Of a stretch of DNA of 46,209 nucleotides, positions 7,697 to 16,139 are shown in pieces (the stretch's first letter is position 1; each line of letters starts with the position of its first letter). The notes under the pieces were generated by a model that was given only the letters and a program-made list of their open reading frames with translations, made no database searches and had not been told where the DNA came from. Source of the DNA: Roseiflexaceae bacterium UBA965 (GTDB lineage Bacteria; Chloroflexota; Chloroflexia; Chloroflexales; Roseiflexaceae); assembly GCA_002292925.1 (NCBI GenBank), contig DBCF01000015.1, positions 1 through 46,209 of the forward strand, read 5' to 3'. The position numbers and the translations under genes were made by a program.

Positions 7697-9348
7697 CCCA
7701 AAGTCGTTGGTTGACCTGGCTTTCACCGCTGCTGTTGGTGGTGTTGTGGGAAGTAGCTGTACAACTCAACCTACTCAATCGCGTATTTATCCCTCCGCCC
7801 AGCGAAGTGGTGGTAGCGCTTGTCAAAGCCGTGCGCGATGGCAGCATGCAACACGATGTGGTGGTGAGTAGCCAACGGATTGTATTGGGGTTTGTGATTG
7901 GGGCGGTACCCGGTACCCTATTGGGGATTTGGAGTGGCCTCAATCGTACGGTACTAGCACTAGTGCGCCCGTTGGCGACGATGTTGTACCCCGTGCCAAA
8001 AATCGCCTTGTTGCCGTTGGTGATTGTGGTGTTGGGCATCGGCGAAGTGAGCAAAGTGGCCACGGTAGCGGTCAGTGTTTTTTTGATGGTGGTAATCCAT
8101 ACCATCGGCGGCGTCTTGCAAATCGACCAACGCTATTTCGAGGCGGCCCGGGTGTTTGGCGCCAATCAACGCACCATATTTCGTACCGTCGCCTTGCCCG
8201 CCAGCCTGCCAGCGATTGTCGAGGGCTGGAAGCTGGCGATGGGGTTTGCCTTGACGTTGATTGTCGGTGTGGAGTTTGTCGGTGCCAATGACGGCATCGG
8301 CTACCGCATCTGGCAATCGTACGAGTTGTATGCCATTGCTGACATGATGGCGGCGGTGTGTGTGATTGCCGGCTTGGGCTGGGTAGTGACGGTAGTACTC
8401 GATGAAGTGGCGCGGCTGCTGGTGCCGTGGCGTTATACAACAGTCAAGGAGTCGCGTATGTCGGTCGTACGAACCTGGTGGGGCGCAGTGCGCCCGTGGA
8501 GCTATACCGCCGCCATTGTGCCGGTATTGTTGGGGGCTGCCATTGCCGCCCAGCAAGTAGGATTGAATTGGTGGCTGTTGATCCTCGCCTTGATTGGCTC
8601 TATCGCCATCCAAGGCGGTACCAATCTGATGAATGACTACTATGATTACCGCAAAGGCACCGATACCCCCGCCGTCAAAGGCACGGGTGGAGCGTTGCTT
8701 CGGGGTGAACTCACCCCCACCCAGATTTTTTGGGCGGGGATTAGTGCTTTTGCCATCGGTGCCGCCATCGGTCTTTATTTGGTATCGGTGACGGGACCAT
8801 TTATTTTTTGGTTAGGGTTGTGTAGCGTGGCAGTGGGTTATTTTTATACGGCGGGACCCTTTGCCTTGGCGTATGTGGGTTTGGGCGAAATCGCCGTCTT
8901 TATTTTTATGGGGCCAGTAATGGTCCTCGGCTCGTATTTCTTGCAAATCCCCACGGTGGCGTGGCCGGCAGTGTGGGTATCGTTGCCGGTGGCCTTTGTG
9001 GTGGCAGCGATTTTGCACGCCAACAATTTGCGTGACATCGATACTGACCGTATCAACAATAAACGCACCTTGGCGACGATTTTTGGGCGTGATGGTGCCC
9101 GCATCGAGTACTACCTCTTGGTGGGTGGCACCTTTGTGAGCCAGTGGGTGCTCGTGGCGCTGGGCGTGGCGCCGTGGCCGACGTTGGTGACGTTGGTGAT
9201 GCTGCCCTTGGCGTGGAAGTTGATGGGGATTGCTGGTCGCGAAGTCGACCCCGCTGCCCTACAACCCGTGTTGCGCCAAACCGCCGTATTACACATGCGC
9301 TTCGGGTTGTTGTATGTGCTGGGCTGGGTAATTGCCTTGTGGATGTGA
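7693..9348 (+). CDS. Fusion: ABC permease (SsuC type) + MenA-like UbiA prenyltransferase
   Basis: One uninterrupted 551-aa frame joins two complete proteins. Residues 1-250 are a binding-protein-dependent permease (SsuC/TauC type) with about six membrane segments and the EAA-like loop EAARVFGANQRTIFRTVALPASLPAI. Residues 256-551 are a UbiA-family prenyltransferase most like MenA (1,4-dihydroxy-2-naphthoate polyprenyltransferase). Its first Asp-rich motif is NDYYDYRKGTD (D315, D318) and its second is RDIDTDRINNKRTLA (D448, D450, D452). MenA attaches a polyprenyl chain to the naphthoquinone head group in the membrane. GAGGAGGT precedes the first ATG, which overlaps the ATPase stop. The junction carries a full ribosome-binding site and Met256 (see next entry), so separate MenA may also be made. 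No domain residues are missing, and neither half looks decayed. Confidence 0.9.
   Translation: MTQSRWLTWLSPLLLVVLWEVAVQLNLLNRVFIPPPSEVVVALVKAVRDGSMQHDVVVSSQRIVLGFVIGAVPGTLLGIWSGLNRTVLALVRPLATMLYPVPKIALLPLVIVVLGIGEVSKVATVAVSVFLMVVIHTIGGVLQIDQRYFEAARVFGANQRTIFRTVALPASLPAIVEGWKLAMGFALTLIVGVEFVGANDGIGYRIWQSYELYAIADMMAAVCVIAGLGWVVTVVLDEVARLLVPWRYTTVKESRMSVVRTWWGAVRPWSYTAAIVPVLLGAAIAAQQVGLNWWLLILALIGSIAIQGGTNLMNDYYDYRKGTDTPAVKGTGGALLRGELTPTQIFWAGISAFAIGAAIGLYLVSVTGPFIFWLGLCSVAVGYFYTAGPFALAYVGLGEIAVFIFMGPVMVLGSYFLQIPTVAWPAVWVSLPVAFVVAAILHANNLRDIDTDRINNKRTLATIFGRDGARIEYYLLVGGTFVSQWVLVALGVAPWPTLVTLVMLPLAWKLMGIAGREVDPAALQPVLRQTAVLHMRFGLLYVLGWVIALWM
8446..8460 (+). promoter_or_regulatory. Internal ribosome-binding site and ATG at the permease/MenA junction
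   Basis: AAGGAG (8446-8451) stands 6 bases before ATG (8458-8460). The ATG is in frame with the fusion and begins exactly where MenA-family proteins begin (MSVVRTWWGAVRPWSY). This is the layout of two adjacent genes whose separating stop codon is absent. The codon TAT at 8434-8436, right after the permease end (LLVPWR), is one base from a stop codon. Confidence 0.7.
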
Positions 9349-9381
9349 CCGATTGAATCATGATGAACAGGCAGGTATGTT

Positions 9382-10062
9382 ATGAAACAACAGCTCTTCA
9401 TTGCGGTGATCGTAATCATTTGTACGGCGTGTGGGCAGTCATCCGTACAAAACAATCCGCTGCCAACACCGGTAACGTTGACAAATACACCAGTCGAGAT
9501 TGATACACCACTTGTCACAAATACACCCGTTCCAATCTCTAATACGGTTGTGCCTGTGGCTCCAACACCACTGGTGGCAACTAGGGTTGTGGCGCCGACC
9601 GCGACATTGACGGCAACCAAAGTGGCAGCAATAACTACTAGCGGGTGGCGGTTTCGTAATAAAACACTGCCTGGTGCACAATTTGCTCATCAAGGGACAC
9701 ATTGTGCCAATGGCACAGACTTGAGTGGTGAGTGGGTAGTGACTGATGAAAAAACCATCGAGGGCGTGAAATTTACGTCACGGATTATTGTGACAGTGAA
9801 TGCGGATCAAACAAGTGGCGCATGGCGGATTGAACAGTTTTTTGTTATCGAAGGGGTGAAATCACTCGGTGGCGTACAAGGGAGTATTGCCCAAATCCGG
9901 TTGGGGAGCGATGGCGTGGTGGCGTTTGATTTGAATGTTGGCACGCCAGTCCAAGCCAAAATCATCCAACCCGATGGCAGCGAAACGCCGTTTGATTTCC
10001 CGATGCCGGTGACGAGTCTCAAACAACTGGAGTGGGAACCACTCACTGGGTCTTGTCCGTAA
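9382..10062 (+). CDS. Putative lipoprotein with Thr/Pro-rich linker
   Basis: This 226-aa protein has a signal peptide (MKQQLFIAVIVIICTAC) with lipobox C-T-A-C and lipidated Cys17. Residues about 25-85 form a low-complexity linker rich in Thr, Pro and Val (TNTPVEIDTPLVTNTP), which likely spans the cell wall or spaces the domain from the membrane. Residues 85-226 form a small, probably beta-rich domain (WRFRNKTLPGAQFAHQGTHCANGTDLSGEWVV) that I do not recognise. It contains Cys residues near its start (THCANG) and at the end (GSCP), which could pair. The gene follows the MenA fusion by 33 bases and ends before a hairpin. The surface location is supported; the function is unknown. Confidence 0.75.
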   Translation: MKQQLFIAVIVIICTACGQSSVQNNPLPTPVTLTNTPVEIDTPLVTNTPVPISNTVVPVAPTPLVATRVVAPTATLTATKVAAITTSGWRFRNKTLPGAQFAHQGTHCANGTDLSGEWVVTDEKTIEGVKFTSRIIVTVNADQTSGAWRIEQFFVIEGVKSLGGVQGSIAQIRLGSDGVVAFDLNVGTPVQAKIIQPDGSETPFDFPMPVTSLKQLEWEPLTGSCP

Positions 10063-10095
10063 TTACCTGCTTGGGCGCATTATTGCCATGATGAG

Positions 10096-10127
10096 TGTCG
10101 TGTAGGGACTATATACCCTGCACGACA
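10096..10127 (+). terminator. Hairpin downstream of lipoprotein gene, probable terminator
   Basis: TGTCGTGTAGGG and CCCTGCACGACA form a 12-bp stem with one G-T pair around an ACTATATA loop, followed by TTT. It lies 33 bases after the stop at 10062. Downstream, 10161-10175 holds a second small dyad (GAATCA-CCA-TGATTC). Confidence 0.6.
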
Positions 10128-10298
10128 TTTACGTATCGTAGCCTTGGAATGACGACTGCAGAATCACCATGATTCGTTTGCAAAATATTGTTGTGATGTG
10201 AAAAACCATGTAAGATGTACTATAGAATGTGGTAATAATTGTGACGGTTGTGGGTTGGGTTAATTATGGAAAGCAGATTGTGGTAAAGGAACAAAACA

Positions 10299-11654
10299 AT
10301 GCGTGGGCGAATCATTGAATTAGCGTTCATTAGTCTGTTTTTGGTGGCATGTAGTGCCACACCATCGGCAAGTGTTGAGACCCCAAGTGTGCCAACCGTA
10401 ACCCAAAACACCGACACAACTACATCACAAGCGGCACCCGTTACTCCTGAGATTACTGAAGGTGCAACGGTAGTGACCGATGGAGCGACTCCAACCCAGT
10501 TTGTGCTGCCGACGTCAACCCCCAGCAATGCCGATGCCCCCGACGCCACCGCCTTGGCTGCCACCACGATTGCGTTGATGCCCGCTACTGCCACTCCCGA
10601 TGCGTCAGGATTGACCGCCTCACTCCAAGGTGATGTGGTGGTGGTGGCCCTTTCCAACGGCGCCGAGGGGCAGTTTTTTGCAACCATTAGCAAAGGCATG
10701 ATGGAAAACATTGATGACCCACATCCGTTGACTATCTACCAAAAAAACGGGGCTGAGTTTGTCAGTGTCACCCAGTATGACTTTACCAATGGCGAATATA
10801 TCGGCGATCTCGAGTTGTTGCCCATCCCCGACTCCAATCACATGTTATTTATTGTGCATGGTGGCGTGGGCGCGCATAGTAGTTTTGGCACGGTTTTTTC
10901 GTTTGATGGCAAAACCCTCAAATCAGAGCTCGAAACCCAATCTGATGCAGGCGGCGGGGCATTGACGGTAATGGATGTCAATGGTGACGGCGTGCAAGAT
11001 GTGATTGGTGATGCTACTGATTATTATGTGTTTTGTTATGCCTGTGGGGTGCGGATTAATTCCGATATCGTATATAGCTGGGATGGCGCCAAGTTTGTTG
11101 AGCAGACATTGACCGCCTCGAGTGATGCCACCATCCAAAAAGCGATTGATTATGCCAAAGCCCAACGCTGGAACATGGTCACCAAATCATTGCCCACCAT
11201 CAGCGCCCCAACCAACGATGCCGACAAATGGAATGTAGCGTTGTTGACGCACTGGTCGACGATTCGTATCCCCGAGACAGACGCAGCATTTCCTTTTTTG
11301 TCAGCAGTCTACTATGGTGATTATGATGCTGCCGTCGCTATGTTGCGTGCCGTCGGTGCCAAAGACGCTGCCAATCCCAAGGGCAAGTGGTTTGCGGGCC
11401 CAATTGCCGAAGGCATCGATGTAGCTACTGACACATCAATTGATGAGTTCCGTGTGATATTGTTTGATAATGTAGTACAATTTAGCACCATGGCATTGAC
11501 CCAAGATGACACAGTAACGAGTGCCCGCTTCTTACGTGGCTGGGCCAAAACACTCGTAAACCCCCGTGATCCTGAAGGATTAAAAGATTTGCAGGCAGTG
11601 GCGACTGCTGATCCGTTTTACGCCGCCGTGCGTGATGCGATTGTCAGTCGTTAG
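10299..11654 (+). CDS. Putative lipoprotein with VCBS/FG-GAP-like segment
   Basis: This 451-aa protein has a lipoprotein signal (IELAFISLFLVAC, lipobox LVAC) preceded by AAAGGA. A Thr/Pro/Ala-rich linker spans about residues 22-105. The C-terminal part starts with SLQGDVVVVALSNGAEGQFFATIS and includes HSSFGTVFSFDGKTLKSE and MDVNGDGVQDVIGDATDYY, the latter resembling the Asp/Gly metal-binding turn of FG-GAP/VCBS repeats. The final 150 residues look helical and contain no motif I know. The gene lies 20 bases upstream of the branching-enzyme gene on the same strand, so they may be co-transcribed. The function is unknown. Export and lipidation are well supported; calcium binding by the DxNxDGxxD turn is inference. 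Confidence 0.78.
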   Translation: MRGRIIELAFISLFLVACSATPSASVETPSVPTVTQNTDTTTSQAAPVTPEITEGATVVTDGATPTQFVLPTSTPSNADAPDATALAATTIALMPATATPDASGLTASLQGDVVVVALSNGAEGQFFATISKGMMENIDDPHPLTIYQKNGAEFVSVTQYDFTNGEYIGDLELLPIPDSNHMLFIVHGGVGAHSSFGTVFSFDGKTLKSELETQSDAGGGALTVMDVNGDGVQDVIGDATDYYVFCYACGVRINSDIVYSWDGAKFVEQTLTASSDATIQKAIDYAKAQRWNMVTKSLPTISAPTNDADKWNVALLTHWSTIRIPETDAAFPFLSAVYYGDYDAAVAMLRAVGAKDAANPKGKWFAGPIAEGIDVATDTSIDEFRVILFDNVVQFSTMALTQDDTVTSARFLRGWAKTLVNPRDPEGLKDLQAVATADPFYAAVRDAIVSR

Positions 11655-11674
11655 TTTGTTATTGAGGAGCATGT

Positions 11675-13579
11675 ATGCCGACACAATTGCACGGCCATAC
11701 CCTACTAAGTCAAGATGATCTCTACTTGTTCAATGAGGGTTCGCATTTTGCACTGCACGAAAAACTCGGCGCAATTTATTGTCAGCGTGACGGGGTTACG
11801 GGTGTGCATTTTGCGGTATGGGCACCAAGTGCCCGCGCCGTGCATGTGATTGGCGATTTCAATGGCTGGCAACGGGGCGTGACCACGTTGTACCCCCAAG
11901 GGGCATCTGGGCTATGGGCGAATTTCTTTGCCGATGTGCCGGTGGGGTGTTGTTATAAATACGCCATCGAAACACAATCGGGTGACTGGCTCGAAAAAGC
12001 CGACCCCTGTGCCGCAGCCGCCGAGTTTCGCCCCCAGACAGGCTCAGTTGTCACCGATTTGACCACCTATCAGTGGCACGATGAAGCCTGGATGCAATCA
12101 CGCCGTGGCTACGATGTCACCCACGCGCCAATGAGCATCTACGAGGTGCATTTGGGCTCGTGGATGCGCAACCCCGATGGTTCGTGGCTCGGCTATGCCG
12201 ATGCCGCCCGCAAATTGGCCGACTATTTGGTAGCGATGAACTACACCCACGTAGAATTGTTGCCGATCATGGAATTTCCCTACGATGGCTCGTGGGGCTA
12301 CCAGACCGTCGGTTTATATGCGCCCACCAGCCGTTTTGGCACACCCCACGACTTCATGGGGTTTGTCGATTACCTGCACCAAAAAGGTATCGGGATTATT
12401 CTCGACTGGGTGCCGTCGCATTTCGCTGTCGACGCTCATGGCCTAGCCCAATTTGATGGCACGCATTTGTATGAGCATTCTGACCCCCGGCAAGGCTATC
12501 ACCCTGACTGGGGCTGTTATATTTTTAATTATGGGCGTCACGAAGTCCGTAGCTTTTTGATTAGTAGTGCGATTTCTTGGATTGAGCGCTATCACATCGA
12601 CGGGCTGCGGGTCGATGCAGTGGCATCAATGCTCTATCTCGATTATTCCCGCAAGGCCGGCGAGTGGATTCCCAACGCCTATGGTGGTCGGGAAAATATC
12701 GACGCCATCGTGTTGTTGCGCCGCCTCAATGACCAAGTACGCCAACGCTACCCCGGGGTCACTATGATTGCCGAAGAATCGACGGCCTGGCCAATGGTGT
12801 CGCGACCAACCGATGTCGGCGGGTTGGGGTTTGCTATGAAGTGGGACATGGGCTGGATGCACGATACCTTGAAGTATCTGAGCAACGACCCTGTCCACCG
12901 CCGCTTCCACCACAACAATCTAACCTTCCGGTCGCTTTATTCGACCAGTGAGCAATTTACCTTGGCGTTATCACATGACGAGGTCGTGCACGGCAAAGGC
13001 GCCTTGCTGGCCAAAATGCCAGGTGATCGCTGGCAACAATTTGCCAATCTGCGAGCACTCTATGGCTACATGTATGCTCAGTCAGGCAAAAAACTGCTCT
13101 TTATGGGTGGCGAAATCGGCCAGTGGCGCGAATGGTCATACGAACGCGAGCTCGATTGGTTTGTGCTCGAAGACCCCATGCACCGTGGCATCAATGCCTT
13201 GGTACGTGATTTGAATCATTTGCATATTGTCGAGCCCGCCTTGCACCAGTTAGATTTTGATCCGTGGGGCTTCCATTGGATTGCCTGTGATGACGCCGAC
13301 CAGAGTGTAGTGATTGCCTTGCGCCGTGGGGGTGCCGGCGTGCGTAATGTGGCGGTGTGGTGCAACTTCACACCCGTCCCCCGCCACCATTACCGCATCG
13401 GTTTACCGCATGGTGGCGCCTGGCACGTGCTGCTCAATAGCGACGATAGCCAGTATGGCGGCAGTGGTATGCGCGCCGATATCAATGTCGAGTCGGTGCC
13501 GTGTCATGGCATGCCCTATTCGGCATTAGTCAATATGCCCCCCTTGGCTGTGGTGTTTATTGCACCAGTAGTAGAATAA
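11675..13579 (+). CDS. glgB: 1,4-alpha-glucan branching enzyme (GH13)
   Basis: This 634-aa enzyme makes alpha-1,6 branches in glycogen. Residues about 35-125 form a CBM48 domain (GVHFAVWAPSARAVHVIGDFNGW). The GH13 barrel follows with YEVHLGSW, the nucleophile region DGLRVDAVASMLYLDY (Asp314), the acid/base region MIAEESTAWP (Glu367) and SHDEVVHGKGALLAKMPGD (Asp435). A C-terminal alpha-amylase all-beta domain closes it (SVVIALRRGG, CNFTPVPRHHYRIGLP). The length fits branching enzymes lacking the extra N-terminal module of the E. coli type. The start has a strong GAGGAG site. The gene is followed after 53 bases by a GH57-type glycosidase gene, which suggests a glycogen-handling cluster. glgA and glgC are not in the window. 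Confidence 0.95.
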   Translation: MPTQLHGHTLLSQDDLYLFNEGSHFALHEKLGAIYCQRDGVTGVHFAVWAPSARAVHVIGDFNGWQRGVTTLYPQGASGLWANFFADVPVGCCYKYAIETQSGDWLEKADPCAAAAEFRPQTGSVVTDLTTYQWHDEAWMQSRRGYDVTHAPMSIYEVHLGSWMRNPDGSWLGYADAARKLADYLVAMNYTHVELLPIMEFPYDGSWGYQTVGLYAPTSRFGTPHDFMGFVDYLHQKGIGIILDWVPSHFAVDAHGLAQFDGTHLYEHSDPRQGYHPDWGCYIFNYGRHEVRSFLISSAISWIERYHIDGLRVDAVASMLYLDYSRKAGEWIPNAYGGRENIDAIVLLRRLNDQVRQRYPGVTMIAEESTAWPMVSRPTDVGGLGFAMKWDMGWMHDTLKYLSNDPVHRRFHHNNLTFRSLYSTSEQFTLALSHDEVVHGKGALLAKMPGDRWQQFANLRALYGYMYAQSGKKLLFMGGEIGQWREWSYERELDWFVLEDPMHRGINALVRDLNHLHIVEPALHQLDFDPWGFHWIACDDADQSVVIALRRGGAGVRNVAVWCNFTPVPRHHYRIGLPHGGAWHVLLNSDDSQYGGSGMRADINVESVPCHGMPYSALVNMPPLAVVFIAPVVE

Positions 13580-13632
13580 TTCGTCTTTAATTCATCAATT
13601 CTTACCCCGTTGGGTTACCATAGGATGCGATA

Positions 13633-16038
13633 GTGACACGATTTGTCTGTGTGCATGGGCACTTTTATCAACCCCCCCGTGAAAACCCGTGGCTGGATGC
13701 GATTGATATGCAACCAAGTGCCGCACCTTACCACGATTGGAATGCTCGGATTGCCGCCGAATGCTACGCCCCTAACACGGCAGCCCGCATCCTCGATGAC
13801 CAAGGGCGCATCCAACACGTCATCAACAATTATGCCTGGATGAGTTTCAACGTAGGGCCAACGCTGATGCGCTGGCTGGCCCAAGCCGAGCCCGTCGCCT
13901 ATGCCGGTATTTTGGCTGCAGACAAAGAAGGCCAAGCACGCTTTGGCGGGCATGGACCGGCCATCGGGCAAGCCTACGGTCATATCATCATGCCGCTGGC
14001 CACGCCGCGCGACCGCCGCACCCAAGTGGCCTGGGGTGTGGCCGACTTCCGGCATCACTTTGGCCGTGATCCCGAGGGGATGTGGTTGCCAGAGGCAGCA
14101 GTTTGTACCGACTCACTCGAAGCCTTGGCCGAATACGGTGTGCGTTATACCATACTCGCCCCCCATCAAGCGGCTCGCTTTCGCCCACTCGGCGAAGATG
14201 CATGGCAAGAAGCCGCAGATGTGGGGATTGATACAACCGTTCCGTATCGTGTGAATCTCCCTTCGGGTCGCCAAATTGCAGTTTTTTTCTACAATGGGTC
14301 GGTATCACAATCTATTGCCTTCCAAGGATTGCTCAATAGTGGCGAAGCGTTGGCACAAGCTTTGTTGGGAAATGTCCCCGCCGATGCAACCACTCCCCTA
14401 TTGGCACATGTCGCAACAGATGGTGAAACGTACGGCCATCACCATCGCCATGGCGAAATGGCCTTGGCCTACGCCTTGCACCACCTCCACGACACCGGTC
14501 TCGCTCGGATTACCGTGTATGGTGAGTTTCTGGCGTTATGCCCACCTCAACACGAAGTACAAATCGTCGAGCAAAGCTCGTGGAGTTGTGCCCACGGCGT
14601 CGAACGTTGGCGTAGTGACTGTGGCTGTCATACGGGGGGCGCATTGGGCTGGAATCAAGCCTGGCGTGGACCGCTGCGTCTAGCCCTCGAATGGGCCCGC
14701 ACAGAAGTTGATGCTCAATGGAAAAAAACCGCCGCTCGGGTCTTTGCTAACCCGTGGCAAGCCCGTGATGCCTATATCGACATCATTAATGACCCGAGCG
14801 ACGCCACGGTCAAGCGGTTTTTGACCAAATACGCCCGCGACAATCAGCGTTGGCCTGCCCTAGCACTACTCGAGCTCCAACGCCAGTTGATGCAGAGCTT
14901 TACCAGCTGTGCGTGGTTTTTTAATGACCCTAGTGGCATCGAAACCATTCAAGTGTTGCGTTATGCGGCTCGCATGATGCAGCTCGCCAAACAGACCTTG
15001 CAACTCGACCTCGAAGAAGGCTTCCATGAGCAACTCGAGCAGGTGGTGAGCAATACGGGCGTCACGGTGGCAGAGCTCTATACCGAACAAGTCCAGCCAT
15101 TAACGATTACTTTGGCTGATATTTGTGCCCACGATGCCTTGACAGCCTTGTTTATTGACACTCCGCCGGCCGATGTGGTCTATTTGCATCATGTCACCCG
15201 CCAAAAACAACAACGTTGGACAATCGATCAAGTGCAGGTGGTGATTGGTGTATCAGATGTGACGTCGTTGTTGACGGGTGAGCAAGCCCAATTTGTCTAT
15301 GGCGTAGTATTAATGGGTGAGCAAGTATTGGCAGGTGGGGTGCGCCCTGAACCAAATCGCTATCAGCGTCTACTCAACAATATTGTTGATGCCATCAAAA
15401 ACCATGACCAAGATGCAATGCTCCAAGCCATGCATAGTGAGCTCGGGCGCTTTGATTATTCGTTGCGCTCGATTTTCCGTGATGAGCAACGCACGATTTT
15501 GACTAGCATGTTGCATAGTGTGGTTGATAGTGTAGCGCAACAATACCATCAAATGTATACCCAACATGCGAATTTGATGCGGTTTCTACAACAGATGAAC
15601 TTGCCGTTACCTCCCGAATTACAAATGCCCGCTGCCATGGCCGTGCATGCCGATATTCGGGCAGCGTTGCGCCAAATACCCATCGATACGGCGCAATTAC
15701 GCCAAGTATTGCAAGCCGCCACGCAATCGGGTGTGATACTCGACAAATCCGTATTGGCCTATGAATACACCCAAACACTCCATCAACTCGCTGCCCAATT
15801 GGTCACAACGCCATGCCATCCTGAGTTAATCCGTACGATGATTGATTTGGTTGAAGTCGCTCAAGGAATTGATGTGGACATGTGGATGGTGCAAAACAAC
15901 TATAATGTGGTATGGCAACGTGATTATGATTTGATGTGTCGGTCTGCCACGCAAGGCAATGTAGAATCAACCACGTGGGTGGCTGAATTTCGCAAGTTGG
16001 GGAGTCAACTCAACATGGCCATCGTTGCGACTGAGTAA
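13633..16038 (+). CDS. GH57-family glycoside hydrolase with DUF3536 domain
   Basis: The GTG start at 13633 follows AGGA at 13622-13625. The 801-aa protein begins with the GH57-type motif VCVHGHFYQPPRENPW. The likely nucleophile is Glu154 in GMWLPEAAV and the second acid is Asp263 in HVATDGETYGHHHRHGE. A DUF3536 region follows (SSWSCAHGVERWRSDCGCHTGG and the helical part after about residue 330, with DPSDATVKRFL and FTSCAWFFNDPSGIETIQVLRYAARMM). GH57 enzymes act on alpha-glucans (amylases, branching enzymes, 4-alpha-glucanotransferases), but the specificity of DUF3536 members is not established. Its place directly after glgB suggests action on glycogen or maltodextrin. No signal peptide is seen, so it should be cytoplasmic. 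Confidence 0.9.
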   Translation: MTRFVCVHGHFYQPPRENPWLDAIDMQPSAAPYHDWNARIAAECYAPNTAARILDDQGRIQHVINNYAWMSFNVGPTLMRWLAQAEPVAYAGILAADKEGQARFGGHGPAIGQAYGHIIMPLATPRDRRTQVAWGVADFRHHFGRDPEGMWLPEAAVCTDSLEALAEYGVRYTILAPHQAARFRPLGEDAWQEAADVGIDTTVPYRVNLPSGRQIAVFFYNGSVSQSIAFQGLLNSGEALAQALLGNVPADATTPLLAHVATDGETYGHHHRHGEMALAYALHHLHDTGLARITVYGEFLALCPPQHEVQIVEQSSWSCAHGVERWRSDCGCHTGGALGWNQAWRGPLRLALEWARTEVDAQWKKTAARVFANPWQARDAYIDIINDPSDATVKRFLTKYARDNQRWPALALLELQRQLMQSFTSCAWFFNDPSGIETIQVLRYAARMMQLAKQTLQLDLEEGFHEQLEQVVSNTGVTVAELYTEQVQPLTITLADICAHDALTALFIDTPPADVVYLHHVTRQKQQRWTIDQVQVVIGVSDVTSLLTGEQAQFVYGVVLMGEQVLAGGVRPEPNRYQRLLNNIVDAIKNHDQDAMLQAMHSELGRFDYSLRSIFRDEQRTILTSMLHSVVDSVAQQYHQMYTQHANLMRFLQQMNLPLPPELQMPAAMAVHADIRAALRQIPIDTAQLRQVLQAATQSGVILDKSVLAYEYTQTLHQLAAQLVTTPCHPELIRTMIDLVEVAQGIDVDMWMVQNNYNVVWQRDYDLMCRSATQGNVESTTWVAEFRKLGSQLNMAIVATE

Positions 16039-16139
16039 TTGTTTGTGTGAAAATCAGGCCCGTGGCGCGATCTTCCTGCGTTGCGGTGGCTGATGTTCGG
16101 TGATGTTGAATGCAGTAATCAGCAAAGAAAGGCTGTGCG

